Shown in pieces: positions 47,555 through 60,590 of a stretch of 64,000 nucleotides of DNA. The notes under the pieces are model-generated. The model saw nothing but the letters and a program-made list of their open reading frames with translations, was not told the DNA's origin and searched no databases. The position numbers and the translations under genes were made by a program. Numbering within the stretch: the first letter of the stretch is position 1; every line of letters starts with the position of its first letter. The stretch is from contig OZ038463.1 in NCBI GenBank assembly GCA_964036295.1, forward strand, positions 2,232,001 to 2,296,000, given 5' to 3'. The DNA is from Plumapathes pennacea. Lineage: Eukaryota > Cnidaria > Anthozoa > Antipatharia > Myriopathidae.

Positions 47555-47787
47555 GGGGCCATTTCAATAAACATTTACACGTGTAATTTAACGAGTTGAA
47601 CCATTATTCAAAGACCACTAAACGGACCCTGATCCAGCAAGTTCTGTACGATACTACAGATACAGGTCCCCAGTGCACAACCACAACAGTATTTGGCCAT
47701 GGTATTGGATTAAAGTGTGTTTTGATGTGTGGATAAATTGGTCCGACTTGTAAGATACACTTGTAGATGCTTTATGGAATTGGCCCC
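47555..47787. mobile_element. MITE family C, copy 2
   Basis: Ends ggggccatttcaataaacat and tggaattggcccc match copy 1 at 25843. Inside, gtattggattaaagtgtgtt is conserved. It is absent from the corresponding site of block B, so it arrived after the duplication or was lost there. Confidence 0.8.
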
Positions 47788-48189
47788 TGGTCTGTGGTGA
47801 CTCAGTCCACATGGAACGTCCCAAGACACGCCATGCACAAATTGTGAAATATTCAGCCGCTTCATGGAGTTACAGTGTTTTTAAATATATTTCAACGTTT
47901 GGCCTTTACAATTAACAGCAGCAAATATCCTCGAAGAGGTTGAGACTAAATAGCCTGCGGACAGCTGCTGCGTGTCGGGCATCTCAATCAGTGAGACAGA
48001 AAGACAACTTTTTGTTATGATATAATATGTAATGTTACATACCTGCACCAACTGTGGGGGGAAGGACGTCTGTGTTACCGGACTTGAAGTAGACACCGAG
48101 TTCTTGCCACTGTTTCCCACTATCATTCTTAACGGAGATAGTAACCGTGCGTTTTGCATAAAACAATTTTTGGTTAGCTGCTCCCGCCA

Positions 48190-48405
48190 GTACGATGGCC
48201 AAGAAGGGCCATCATAATTTTGTCTTGTTAGTTTCTTTTTCTCGGGAAAATTTCAGACTGTCACTATTTCTCGGCTAAATTTCAGACTGGCATTGTTCTT
48301 CATGAAAATTTCAGACTGTCGCTTTTTTTCATGAAAATTTCAGACCGTCACTTTTTTCATGAAAATTTCAGACTGTCGCTTTTTTTCATGAGTCGTCCCC
48401 AACAG
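48190..48405. repeat. ~32-bp tandem repeat inside exon 3 of copy A
   Basis: About six units of aaaatttcagactgtc with T-rich spacers (ctttttttcatg) interrupt exon 3 of the actinoporin-like pseudogene. Block B lacks it. The source of the sequence is unknown to me. Confidence 0.8.
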
Positions 48406-50345
48406 GCCAATGCTAGTTCCCACGATTACGGGCCCCATACTTTCTGAAAATAAAGCGTTGTCTGTTCTGTAATAAGCACATTATACGGATGTACGCATCG
48501 CAAAGTATCGTGCTTTAGGATGTAATGGTAAAAGTTTGAATGTATTAAGATCAAAAATATATATATATTTACTCTTTGCGGTGCCATTCTCCATTTTGTT
48601 TTCGTAGTCATTCAAGTTTAATGGCAGCCTCTCATCTTCCTTTATGGAGACAATAATGTTATTGAGCGTCAATTCCATACAACAAACTAGCCAAATGACT
48701 GTATTTGTTTCTTTGTTTTATGTTTGTTTTTCTTTTACCTGGCTTTTCGTAGATATCTGGAGGCTCCTGCTTGGCAGAAGATCTCAGAACAGTGGCAGTT
48801 CCCGCAACAATCAACAATAAACAAATGCTCAGCTTGGAGTTTCCCATTTTAGTTCTGAGGAGAAACAGCAAGGAATAGACCAGTAACGAAGTTTAAAACA
48901 CTAAAAAAAGAAAAGGAAAAGAAAAAGGGAAGAATGAATGAAATTAATGCAACAGTTTTAACCCTACCTTGCTCGAGTGTAATCTCGGAGGGTTCTGTTC
49001 ACTTTGGAAGGTCTACTCTATTTTATCTCCAATATTTTACACGGGCATAATTGAAAACCTGCACGTTGCTTTAAAATTTAATATGATTAGCCTTTGATTT
49101 AAAGAATGTCTTTGTCACAGAAGATACACGTAATGATCACGGTTGGCCGAATTGCTTCGCTCGACTGCACTAACTCCCAGGCTTTGCATGCCAGCCCTGG
49201 CAAACAATTCGTCGCTCAATTCAAATCTACTCACACTCACTGGAAGGCTGAAATTTTCTACTAATTTCATGGAACTGCTTTCTGGTGGAGCGTGCAGAGT
49301 TTGTTTCAACTTTAATAGATACTGTTCTTAACCATTGGTTCCTGCCCAACATGCCGCGAGCTACAAGACTTTCGCAAATTGCTGTCATACACTGTAAAAC
49401 CGGACTGGTTAAAGTTACCAAGAAAGTAATGGTTGCAAGATGCATCTGAGCTAATCAATTTTTTTTTTTGGTTGAATGAACCAATTCTTTTGACCAATTT
49501 TTAAAGATTCGTTTCTATCCTTCGAAATTGGTAACTTCAACTAATCGTTTTATGTTGTTTCCATCCTCAGTTGGTTGTAGCAAATCTTTATATTGGTAAA
49601 TATAACCAATACATTTGGTCATATTAACCTATTTAAAATTACTAGAAATACGATAATCGCATATACCCCCTCACTCTGCCATTGATGGGACTTTTACTTT
49701 GGTAACTCCCAATAAGAGTAGCCTTTGTTTTACCGAAATGTTGACTCAATCTTTTCTTCGAACTCAAGTGCTACACGCAAAGGAAGGAGAAAAAGAATGG
49801 TGTGTGTTATACTTTTGCGTTGAAAAAAGAATCGATTGCGTGACGAAGTACGTATTTCCCACGGTCGGCACGTCAAATTAATTCATACAGTCTGCCAAGC
49901 ACGTTCTCGAAATTTAATACTCAAAGTTTGAAGTTGGTCGGCCGTCGTAGTACGGGAACTGAAAGGAACACTGATTTTCCAATTTTGAATTCATAGGCAG
50001 TACAATTAAATAGGCTTCCTGTGCGATTTGTTTTTACTACCGCATGCACCAGACTCAGGCATGCATATTTAATAGGCTCGAATTGTTTTGTATGTGAACC
50101 CACTCAAAACAGCAAAATTTCTCCCAGAATCAAAGCAAAACTTGAACAGTTTACTTCAAATTATACACGGGCTTCAGACCCAGTAATACTTCTAAGGGCT
50201 TGTGAACGATTCTCGCTGCAATCACCGCGTGTCAGATTACAGAAAAATAAGACATCTGACTAAATCATTCAAGACTCCAAGTTCCGATTGCTCTGAGCAA
50301 ATACGGTAGCCGAAACTGGCAACAGAAGCGTAGTAAAACAATACT

Positions 50346-50853
50346 TCAAGGGAAAATGATCAGCATACAGATTTTAATACATTCTTGAAGTGATCGAGTT
50401 ACAAAATATATATTTGTCACGGTGATTGTTCGATTTCCACTGACTAACCTTTGTTGCTTGTCCTTTCTAAATAAGTATCTGAGTTTAACACAAAACGGCA
50501 TCTGAAGCTCCCGATTTGCTTTCAAGCGCTGTTCCCTTTGCGGAGTTGTCTGTGTTACCCGCTTCTGTTCATGTCGCTTTTGGTCGGCATTCATGCGCTG
50601 TTGTCTTAACTTGCGGAGTCTTCTCTTCGGCCCGCTTTTTCTCCTGAAGTTTCCGATTTGCGTTCAAGTGCTGTTCTCTTTGCGGAGTTGTCTGCGTTAC
50701 CCGTTTCCGTTCATGTCGCTTTCGATCGGCATTCATGCGTTGTTGTTCGCTCGTTTCACGATTTCGCCTTGCTCGTGCCTGTTCCCTTCTCATTTGAAGA
50801 CGAGCTTCGCGAGACTGTTGTGTTTCAAGTTTTTCAGTTTTTAAGTTTTCCAT
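50346..50853 (-). pseudogene. Arg/Glu-rich peptide resembling the N-terminus of Helitron-type ORFs
   Basis: Overlapping frames read REARLQMRREQARARRNRET and MNADRKRHERKRVTQTTPQR, a repeated basic-acidic module (about 28 residues) found at the start of some invertebrate Helitron Rep-helicase proteins. The frame shifts once near 50590, and no Rep or helicase domain follows. It could also be an unrelated coiled coil. Confidence 0.35.
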
Positions 50854-51566
50854 TTTCGTGAACGCAGCTTCGATATATTGTTGCTTCGTTCAAATCTAAA
50901 TGCTTCGTTCAAATCTAATTTCTCTTATTTCGGAGTAAAACAACATTGCTGAGTAAAACTACAGGCCAGGGCACACGTGATCGATCCGGCCTTTCTTATT
51001 GGTTAGCAGGGTAACCGCGCCTAAAGTCGTACGACAGACTGACTGACAAACTGACAGACAACGTTAAATTTCGAGATGGCGACAGGCTTGGAGTCCCCAA
51101 GTAGGCGGTATAATATTACTGCATTAGTGTCGTGAGTATTTCCCTCACTTCGTTCGGGGACAATATTGATGCATCTGAGGTAACCAATTTTTTTTTATTA
51201 ACTCGCTCCATTTTAACCAATTTGAATTTGGTGTCAATTTAATTGGTTAAAACGATCGTTCCTTGGTCATTTTGAAATTTGTTCAAATTTACTGATAGTA
51301 AACAGTTGAAACAATCACTTGTTTATTGTAAGGGGCTGCGGCCATCTAATTTGATGCACACATATTACTTTAAAAAAAATACAGTGGGCACATGCACATT
51401 CGTGTCAACAAACAGGTTTATTTCCTACTCCTTTATAACAACATACAAATGAAACAGTGAATGGTCATCTGTTTAGCCGCAACACGAAGCATAAAAATGT
51501 TAATCTTTGTAAAACTTTGGCTTGCTACTTCGTATACATGCATGCAATAACTATTATGGAACGAAC

Positions 51567-53408
51567 CTACAAGCCAGACAAAAAATGTTCAACTGCAATG
51601 GGCAGGGATGAGTCTTGCTTACCTAGAAAAAGATAGTCTAAAAGTACAAAAATATTTTTGCATTGGCCTTTATGGTAAGCCGAATTGAAGGCATAAAAAC
51701 TGGCCAAGAGGGTGATTACGGCATTTACAATTGCTATTGGCCTGAACTGACAAACAATCATTCCTTCTGCTGCCAATGCCAGGGAGCTCATTTCTTCAAT
51801 GCTCCCGGTGGCAAGAAGTCGCGGTGTTGTTGTTGATTCAGCCATCATCGCAATGTTTTCACTTGAGTCTTCCTGCGAAATATAAGATTGAGAATGAGTT
51901 TATTATTTGCCGCAGAGGACGTTATTAGTGATGTTCCGAATATCAACGAACTGCCAAAGTAACTGCATGGCCCCCTGTAATACCGGATATGTATAAACAA
52001 TGTTATACAGCAAAACAAGAGAGGTCTTTTAGCCTCCTGCATCAAATATTCTCCTGATATAAACAAATATATTAGAATTAATAATAATTACAAAAAAACA
52101 TATTACTGTATATATATATATATATATATAGTATACGTTGACTGAAGCAATTTTAAAGGCAAGTAATTTTTTATTCTTGTTCGTACGATGCATTTACATT
52201 TATTCTTATGTATGGTTGTAATAAATCTCCTGGCGTGTGGTCGTCTGCGGTCTTTTTTTCACCCAGAATGTGTGGCAAGGCTGCTATTAAGCAGCGGTTC
52301 TCTGTTTCTGAAAAAGAAACAATGCCCACCCAAGGTAAGTCAAGAAATGTTTTGGGACTTTTCACGGAATTGCCTACATGAAGAAGTACGCCACACGGGC
52401 TGTGAGGTACATTGGCATTGGAATAATTGGGCATTTGTAAGCGATTTGGACACATGGAACACATTCAGATGAACACACTTCAACTTCATCATTTCGCCTT
52501 GGCGTCAATTGACTGATATCACCCATTCGAGGAAAATCGTAAGAGAATGAATGAGAAAACGGGATGGAAACTGACGGAAAATACACGCGTCTTGATAAGT
52601 ACACCAGTTCTTCAGTAACCGATTTTGTGTTATTTACATATCAAATAGATTTGATGTCATACCTTTTTTCATCAGTACTAGCTTCACCGCTCTCTTCAAG
52701 AACCATAAGAAAGCTGGTGACTGCTTTCTTCTTGCATCTTTTAATCGATGCCAATATTCGGGGCTTCTTGAGTTCAAATTGTTCCTTCATGTCCTTAACA
52801 ATGTTGTTCTTGTTAAGAATCCTGCCCAGCTCTGCTTTTATCTATCGTGATGAAAAAAGGTTAGATTCCTTTAAATTACCATAAATATACTGAGTATATA
52901 TACTATAGAGTTAGATGTGCAATAGATCAGGAGAGAGGACACAACGTATGATTTTTATATCATATTGAGTCTGGAATTAAAGAAAAAGAAATTCAGAAAT
53001 GTGGGTTCTTTCTAATTTCAGGAAATATAATCTTCTATAATACTTGCCTCACTCCCTTTTCTTCCTTCCAGAGGAGGGTAATCCTGCAGCAGTTTCCAAA
53101 CCCTTACGTTCGTCATCAAGACTTCTCTTCTGCGCTTTGGGAAAGTGCTGTCCATCAGTTGCCTAATGTGACTCAAGTCCTGATGGTTACTTTTGCACAA
53201 CTCCTTAACTTCTGACTGTTGTGCCTCCAGCGTCTCTTCTGTTTCCCCTCAGGTATTGCTGGCATTGTACTTGAACATTGCTTCTTTCGGCCAGGTTTTC
53301 CCTTCGGTATTTCAATACCCTCGTCTTGAAATTTTTTTCTCATGTTCCTGGATGCCTTCCGTCTCAGAGTGAGCACTCGGTCTTTGATCTTTCTTGACCA
53401 AAATTGCT
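51567..53408 (-). pseudogene. fragment of a hypothetical multi-copy gene family, several exons
   Basis: Tentative exons: 53047-53408 (KASRNMRKKFQDEGIEIPKG, then QSEVKELCKSNHQDLSHI after a frameshift at a G run near 53250), 52663-52841 (ELGRILNKNNIVKDMKEQFE), 52263-52307 (REPLLNSSLATHS) and 51567-51877 (AVITLLASFYAFNSAYHKGQ, ending with a stop). The last block resembles the C-terminus of a function-unknown protein family that is multi-copy in fish and invertebrates, with a hydrophobic segment followed by a PKG-like turn. The 1-nt shift and an inconsistent phase at the last junction suggest a decayed copy. No function can be assigned. Confidence 0.4.
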
Positions 53409-53710
53409 GTATTAAGACAAAAAGGACAACAATATTATAAGAATATTTTGAAAATAACCATGTTTTGCGGGATCATGTACATTGTTATCACAATTATAGA
53501 ATGTATACATTTTAATTCCATATATGGATGAAGCAAACCAGTCAACATGCATCCATGTTATATGTTACAAATGTTTAGGGTTGATGTACGGCTTAATCAC
53601 TTTCTCTGTTCTAAATTGTCTAACGTGTAGACATTAAGATAGTATAAGGATATAGATTGCCCAAAACTACTTTCACGACTGAGCTTTTACAGTTATTCCT
53701 ACCAATGCGT

Positions 53711-54070
53711 AATACAAAGAGGTTATTACACGGGAAGGAGTGCAATACGGCGAAGTATTTTTACGAGTCGGTTTTATTTTTTCGAGCCTGCTTCAGGCGA
53801 GAAAAAATGAAACTGACGAATAAAAATACAGCCGTATTGCACGACTTTTCGTGTAATAAATTGTTTATTACACGACAAACGAAGCAGGGCAAACATTCTC
53901 GCCGCGCGCAAAATGGAACAAAAAAATGACGCGTTCGTAAACTTTGCTTGCGAAAACTGATCACGTAAGCTAATAAACCAGTTGATCTGGTTCCTGACGA
54001 GTGCAATACGCTCCCATATTTGCACTCGTTTTGGCCCGTATTTGCACTCGAAAATGTGAAGTCGTGTAAT
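53711..54070. mobile_element. family D element, copy 2 (reverse orientation)
   Basis: Nearly identical to 36740-37092 in reverse: gaggttattacacgggaagg at one end, cgaaaatgtgaagtcgtgta at the other. It is inserted in block A; block B has the uninterrupted sequence at 59468. Confidence 0.85.
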
Positions 54071-54869
54071 ACAAGGTGTTATAATTTATTTGGTTATAGT
54101 AAAGCTCGCTGAAGAATATTTGAGGGATAAGTTGGGATATTTCGCTACTATTTGAGACGAGACTCAAACCAAGTTGCTGATTGCCGTCAGTTCATGTTGA
54201 CGTGTTGTGTATAAGGCTCCGGTCGCACTCGTACCTTTAACGACAATAATATCGACATTTGCATCATTTGAAAGCGCAAACAGCGCTTGTCATCAGATAT
54301 ATATATGTGTCAGCAGGTTGCTACCAAGCATTGAAGAAGCCGTCGTACTGCTCTCGACGCTGAGTTATTATCGACTAAACTTCCTAGTGCCACCGGACTC
54401 TAACTCAAAGCACGCTATTCCGGAATAGGAAAAGCGATACTGATTGGTAAAATATTTTGCTTTGCAGCTGAATTGTATCGAAATCGATGTATCGGGAGCC
54501 GTTCAAAATGCCACCGTGAAGGTTTTGAAAACAATCTCGAAAATTGATCTCCCCAGAACAGTCAAGCAAAGCTTCTGATCATTTTAACAACTTTTATTCC
54601 GCAATACGTTCAATAAAACGCGCCCTAAATTTCACACAAACAATTTATCAGTTCACGCGTGAACGGGTTTTCACCGACTTTAAATTGTATAACCATGGCG
54701 GGTCCCAATTTTATACCTAGAAAGCACATCGGCCAGCCTGTTTTGCAAGGTAAATCCTAAACGACTGGACACGAACCTTTCAGGGATTTGAAGTTAATAG
54801 TAAGCATTTAACGATTGCTGTCGATTTCGGTTGTATAATCGTAAAATATTTAAAAGCATGCAAATATCC

Positions 54870-54905
<36 letters not shown>

Positions 54906-55600
54906 TTTCTTCTTTCTGATAATAGAAATATAAATCTCACCGTCTTTTATTCGGCACTTTTATACATGGATTGAAACAGAACGCCAACTTTTTTTATTAA
55001 CTGCATGATGAAAAACCAGCTCTGGCAGTCGTTTTTAACTCCATAGATTAAGCAAACAGATTGGAACAGGATAACAACGATATAGAAAAAATATTATTGT
55101 GACAAATAGATACGGGTATCTGAACGAAACCAAGAAAAAAAAAAAAAAAAAAAAAAAGAAAGAAAAAGAAAAAAAAAAGAGAAAGAATTATGTCCACCTG
55201 TTAGATAAATGCTTCAATGCACGCTTTGCCTTTGTTTGTTTGTTTACTTTTTTCTTTTCACCGTTTCAAATTTCAAAATTGGTAATCTCAGATTAACCGG
55301 AAAATTGTTAATAAATGGCTACTGCACTGTGTACGAAAATTTAACGCTATCCTTAGGAAAAGAAAAAGCTGCAGAACGTCTAAATAAGACATTCTCGCTA
55401 GTGAGTTTTGCCGTTTTAATCACAGTTACGGTAGAAAATATTCATGAGTATAATTGAGGATTTAGGTACATGGGGTTTCATCAAGACCAAAGTTTATGAA
55501 ATTTACAAGGAAATTTTCAATGGATTTTATTTATGTGAATTTCAATGCAAAGAAGTTGTTTCATCGTTTGAATTGTGCCGCAGGTATTTTGACCCCTGTG

Positions 55601-57110
55601 CTATTTTATTAAGATTAATGGTGGATGAGTTATATGAGGTTAAGGAAATGATCGAGTGGCGAAGTGAAGTATAAATTAAAACGATGTGCGTTAGTTCGTG
55701 ACTATATGCTGCAGCGCTAAAATGGGGTCCGTGTCAGGGCTTGTATTTGTGTAGGGAACATTTTCGGCAGGGAGACATGTAGTTGGGGTCGGTAGTTAAC
55801 ACGTGTGTCGGGCAACAAAGGGGACGGGAGCAAAGAGCGAATAAAACCGAGGATACAATAAACAGAGAACTGAAAAACGAAGGGATTAGTGAAGACGCTA
55901 ACACAATAACAGTAATTAATAAAAGTAGAAGTGAAACGGGTGGTTTAGGGAAGAGCGCTCTAAAAGATGTGTCGAACTAATGACCATCATTTGAGGTTTA
56001 TCCGTCGAAGCAACCGCGCTATTCTCATCAGGGGCATAGTAACGCGGCTGCCCTATGAAGGTGAAAGTTCCTTCAATAGTATGTGTTTCGAAATGGTAGG
56101 CGCGCGCCATCCATGCCCGACACGATCGACGGTTACAAACTTTTGGCCCTGGCCGAGTTGAGGGTAAAGGGAGAAAGGCGAGGGAAGATGGTCAAGACTT
56201 GGACACAAGGAGGGGAGGGAAAAAATTAAGTGGAAGGAATTGACTTACCTCGATAGATTTCCGAAGATCGATGCCGTAGGACAGCATCCAAACGCTAGGT
56301 GAAGTACTGGGTTGCAATACGACAGGCAGTTGTAAACGAAGTCGAATCGTGGCCACGTGAAATGTTAAGTGACCTTTGGTTTGTGGGGGCGTACCTTTCG
56401 CTGGCCAATAGGAGGCGGGTGTAGAGAATCATTAACAAAGAAAGCGGTGACTGGGAGGGGCGGGCCGAAGGGAGGGAGTGAAAGTAATAAAATAGGATGT
56501 GTTATGTGGGAGACCAGCGCGTGGCTGATGGGCAGTGAATACATTTGTTTTGCGAAAAGGGATAAGGGGCTTCATTGCTTATTGTACTTGCTGGGTAGTA
56601 AATTCAAATTTCAAACTTGGTAATCTCAGATTAGCCGGAAAATTGTTGCAAAATTGCTCCTGTGCTGTGTACGAAAATTTAACGCTATAACAAATCAAAG
56701 CTACGAAAGTCTAAACACGCGACATCTTCACTTGTGCTTTTTTGCCGTTTTAATCACAGTTACGATAGAAAGTTGGAGTAGTACATGCCGGGCAGCCCAA
56801 TCTTGTTGTTAGATTCTGTTAGAGAAATAATTTATTTTAAAATTTAAATACTGAATTTATCGTGTTCCTTGTGTTGTTGAGTATCCATCGTGACGTGCTT
56901 CTTTTGAGGCCCATTGGAGCAATTCTGAGTAAAATTTCAGTTGGTGGTGGTGGTTCCCCCCGGTGTCCTAATGGATTTTGGTCCCCCGGTCCAAATCTAC
57001 AGGTATCGACTATGACTTTCCCAAATACATATATGCGAGGCAGCAAATCCCTTATCTCCACTCTACCCTGCCACCTTCCCTCCCCCCCCCCCCCCCCCCC
57101 TCCCTCCCCA
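55601..57110. other. spacer between duplication blocks
   Basis: No gene recognised. Positions 56600-56775 repeat part of the block text (ggtaatctcagattagccgg, gtgtacgaaaatttaacgct), a third partial copy. A C run at 57079-57098 borders block B. ORFs are short and without motifs. Confidence 0.45.
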
Positions 57111-57394
57111 TGTTAGGGACGGCTTTGCAATATATATTTCTTAGAGCTTAGAAATGAGATAAGAACAGCAAAATATTGTATTCCTATTGTTTGCCTGAAG
57201 TTTCAAAAGTGTATCTTAAAGAAAAAGCTACCATAGGGTTCTTCCTGTTTCGCCAACAGCACAACATTTTTTTTTTCTTCTCAAGACATTTGTTTAGGAC
57301 AACTTTCTTCTTCCAGTATGAAAAAAGTAGACATTCATTCCAGGTTTTCTTTTACATTTATTGGCACTTCAGAACTTTGTTTTACTGCCTGTAT

Positions 57395-58872
57395 TCAGCG
57401 AGGCGACACTATAATCTGCAGAGCTGCATTATCTGACTCGGTCATGGATCCCCTGATGTTGGGAACTTGAAACACAGTGTGCCAGTTGTTATCTGCTTTG
57501 AGCGAGTTACCATACATTCTTTTGTGCATAGCCTTTAGCGCGTTGGTGGTAACTTCTTGTTGATCTCCTCGTTGCAATTCGACATTCCACAGGTTGTCAC
57601 TAATAACATTCTTCCCTACGTTAGGAACTTCGAACATGATGGCCAGTTTCAAGTTCCATTTGACGATGTAGTATGCCATCACTCCACTGACACCAGATGG
57701 TGAAAGCTTTCTTTTATACGCACGATACTCCAAAGTTTCACCTGATTGAGTCACAAGAACTGCGTTATCTTTAAAGCACTTAGATCATAGTGGTAAGCCG
57801 CGCTACAGCTTTCCCCGCAATTTAAAAAATATGAAGAAAAATAGTTTCGGCGGCGAGTGAAAGTTGTTTTCGCTATTCAAGTATATTACAACTTAACACC
57901 AAGAAAACGAGAACGGAAAAGTGTAGAATGTCAAAAATTTATCTGTATGTTTTTGTTTCCTGTGGAGCCTAAATGTCACAAAAGAAAACGCAAAAAGTAG
58001 GGTGGGGTTGGGGTTTGGGAGCCAGCTTTTTATGGCGGGTATCAAGTTGTGTCTATATTTAAACTCTAAGTTGACAAAGGAGGTTAAAACGGAAAGAAGG
58101 AAGAGTGTTGGGTATCAGTGTTCTCATGAGTAATATCTTTTACAACAGAACTTCTACAAAGAGCGGGAAACGATGAAGAAGATTCAACATCTGTTTTGTC
58201 TTTGTCTTATTATCCTTTTAAGCCATGTTAAGGCGCGCACATTTTTTCAGTATTATTACAATATGTGGCTCTGCTAATATGCAATGTTACATACCTGCAC
58301 CAACTGTGAAAGGAAGGACGTTGCTTGCGTCACCGGAATTCAAGTAGACACCGCGTACTTGCCACGGTCCTCCACTTTTATTTATAACAGTAATAGTAAC
58401 CGTGCGGTCTGCATTAAGAAAACTTAGGGCAGCTCCCGCCAGGCTAATGCTTGTTCCCAGGATTCTTTCTGAAAATAAAGCGTTGTCTGTTCTGTAAATA
58501 AGCACATTATACGGATGTACGCATCGGAAAGTATCGTGCTTTAGGATTTAATGGTAAAACTTTGAATGTATTAAGATCCAAAAATATATATTTACTCTTT
58601 GCGGTGCCATTCTCCATGTTGTTTTCGTAGTCATTCAAATTTAATGGCAGCCTCTCATCTTCCTTTATGGAGACAATAATGTTATTGAACGTCAATTCCA
58701 TACAACAAACTAGCTAAATGACTGTATTTGTTTCTTTGTGTTTTGTTTGTTTTTCTTTTACCTGGCTTTTCGTAGATATCTGTGGAGGCTCCTGCTTGGC
58801 AGAAGATCCCAGAACAGGGGCGGTTCCCGCAACAATCAACAACAAACAAATGTTCAGCTTGGAGTTTCCCAT
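57395..58872 (-). CDS. actinoporin-like pore-forming protein, copy B
   Basis: Four exons, 58762-58872, 58596-58662, 58295-58468 and 57395-57759, in consistent phase, total 717 nt (238 residues). Exon 1 is a signal peptide (MGNSKLNICLLLIVAG). Exon 3 holds the first beta strands (TVTITVINKSGGPWQ, GVYLNSGD). Exon 4 holds VSGVMAYYIVKWNLKLAIMF, LWNVELQ and NNWHTVFQ, all placed as in actinoporins. These are secreted proteins that bind sphingomyelin and insert an N-terminal helix to form a pore. Differences: the aromatic cluster before WNV is reduced to one Trp, and the usual RGD before the NxWH block reads KAD. Sphingomyelin binding may be altered and activity cannot be assumed. A polyadenylation signal AATAAA is 33 nt past the stop. 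The exon 4 acceptor is weak. Confidence 0.82.
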
Positions 58873-59667
58873 TTTAGTTCTGAGGAGAAACAGCAAGGAA
58901 TAGACCAGTAACAAAGCTTAAAACACTAAAAAAAAAAAAGAAAAGAAAAAGAAAAAGGGAAGAATGAATGAAATCAATGCAACAGTTTTAACCCTACCTT
59001 GCTCGAGTGTAATCTCGGAGGGTTCTGTTCACTTTGGGAGGTCTACTCTATTTTATCTCCAATATTTTACACACGCATAATTGAAAACCTGCACGCTGCT
59101 TTAAAATTTAATATGATTAGCTGTGATTTAAAGAATGTCTTTGTCACAGAAGATACACGTAATGATCACGGTTGGCCGAATTGCTTCGCTCGACTGCACT
59201 AACTCCCAGGCTTTGCATGCCAGTCCTGGCAAACAATTCGTCGCTCAATTCAAATCTACTCACACTCACTGGAAGGCTGAAATTTTCTACTAATTTCATG
59301 GAACTGCTTTCTGGTGGAGCGTGCAAAGTTTGTTTCAACTTGGAATAGATACTGTTCTTAACCATTGGTTCCTGTCCAACATGCCATGAGCTACAAGAGT
59401 TTCGCAAATTGCTGTCATAGATTGCCTAAAACTACTTTCACGACTGAGCTTTTATAGTTATTCCTACCAATAATTTATTTGGTTATAGTAAAGCTCGCTG
59501 AAGAATATTTGAGGGAGAAGTTGGGATATTTCGCTGCTATTTGAGACGAGACTCAAACCAAGTCGCTGACTGCCCGTCGGTTCATGTTGACGTGTTGTGT
59601 TTAAGGCTCCGGTCGCACTCGTACCTTTAACGACAATAATATCGACATTTGCATTATTTGAATGTCA

Positions 59668-59904
<237 letters not shown>

Positions 59905-60590
59905 TTCTGAACTTTAAATACAAAAAAAAAATACAAATAGTACAAATCTCACTGTCTTTTATTCGCTGCACTTTTATACATGGATTGAAACAGAACGCCA
60001 ACTTTTTTATCACCTGCATGATGAAAAGCCAGCTCTGTGGCGGTCTTTTTTAAGTCCATAGATTAAGCAAACAGATTGAAACAGGATAGCAACGATATAG
60101 AAAAAATATCATTGTGATAAATAGATACGGGTATTTGAACGAAACCCAGAAAAAAAAAAAGAAAGAAAGAAAGAAAGAATTATGTCCACCTGTTAGATAA
60201 ATGCTTCAATACACGTTATGCCTTTGTTTGTTTGTTTGTTTGTTTGTTTGTTTTTCTTGTTCGTCTTTCACCTTTTCAAATTTCAAGCTCGGTAATCTCA
60301 GATTAGCCGGAAAATCGTTAATAGATGTCTACTGTACTGTGTACGAAAATTTAACGTTATCATTAGAAAAGAAAAAGCTACAGAACGTCTAAATACGACA
60401 TTCTCGCTAGTGCGTTTTGCCGTTTTAATCACAGTTACGGTAGAAAATAAGAGGACGTCAAAATTCATGAGTATAATTGGAGGATTTAGGTACATGGGGT
60501 TTCATCAAGACCAAAGTTTATGAAATTTACAAGGAGCTTTTCAATGAATTTTATTGATGTGAATTTCAATGCAAAGAAGTTGTTTCATCG

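Larger units (their letters stand above)
46674..48847 (-). pseudogene. actinoporin-like gene, copy A, disrupted
   Basis: It keeps the four-exon plan of copy B. Exon 1 (start codon 48845-48847) encodes MGNSKLSICLLLIVAG but lacks two bases relative to copy B, shifting the frame. Exon 3 is split by about 215 bp of tandem repeat (48190-48405); its downstream part still reads GVYFKSGNTDVLPP. The last exon region (46674-46990) has several indels and an early stop. A family C MITE lies in the last intron. Actinoporins are small secreted pore-forming cytolysins that bind sphingomyelin; this copy should not make one. Confidence 0.75.
49394..53652. mobile_element. 4.26-kb insertion relative to block B, origin unclear
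   Basis: Block B runs gctgtcata directly into gattgcc (59407-59424). In block A the same halves are separated by 4.26 kb, with TA or ATA at both joints. The left part has ttggttaa-rich sequence and a direct repeat gatgcatctgag (near 49438 and 51168). The insert holds a Helitron-like peptide fragment (50346-50853) and a fragmentary multi-exon gene (51567-53408), plus a short (TA)n near 52112. No terminal inverted repeat was found, so the element type is open and it may be a composite. Confidence 0.5.
46418..55600. repeat. segmental duplication block A (actinoporin pseudogene side)
   Basis: Collinear with block B at 57111-60590: 46418-49393 matches 57111-59414, 53653-54275 matches 59415-59668, and about 54930-55600 matches 59940-60590. 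Differences are insertions: family C MITE (47555), a tandem repeat (48190), a 4.26-kb insert (49394-53652), family D (53711) and about 0.6 kb at 54275-54900. Poly-T (54873) and poly-A (55133) runs also occur. Confidence 0.8.
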
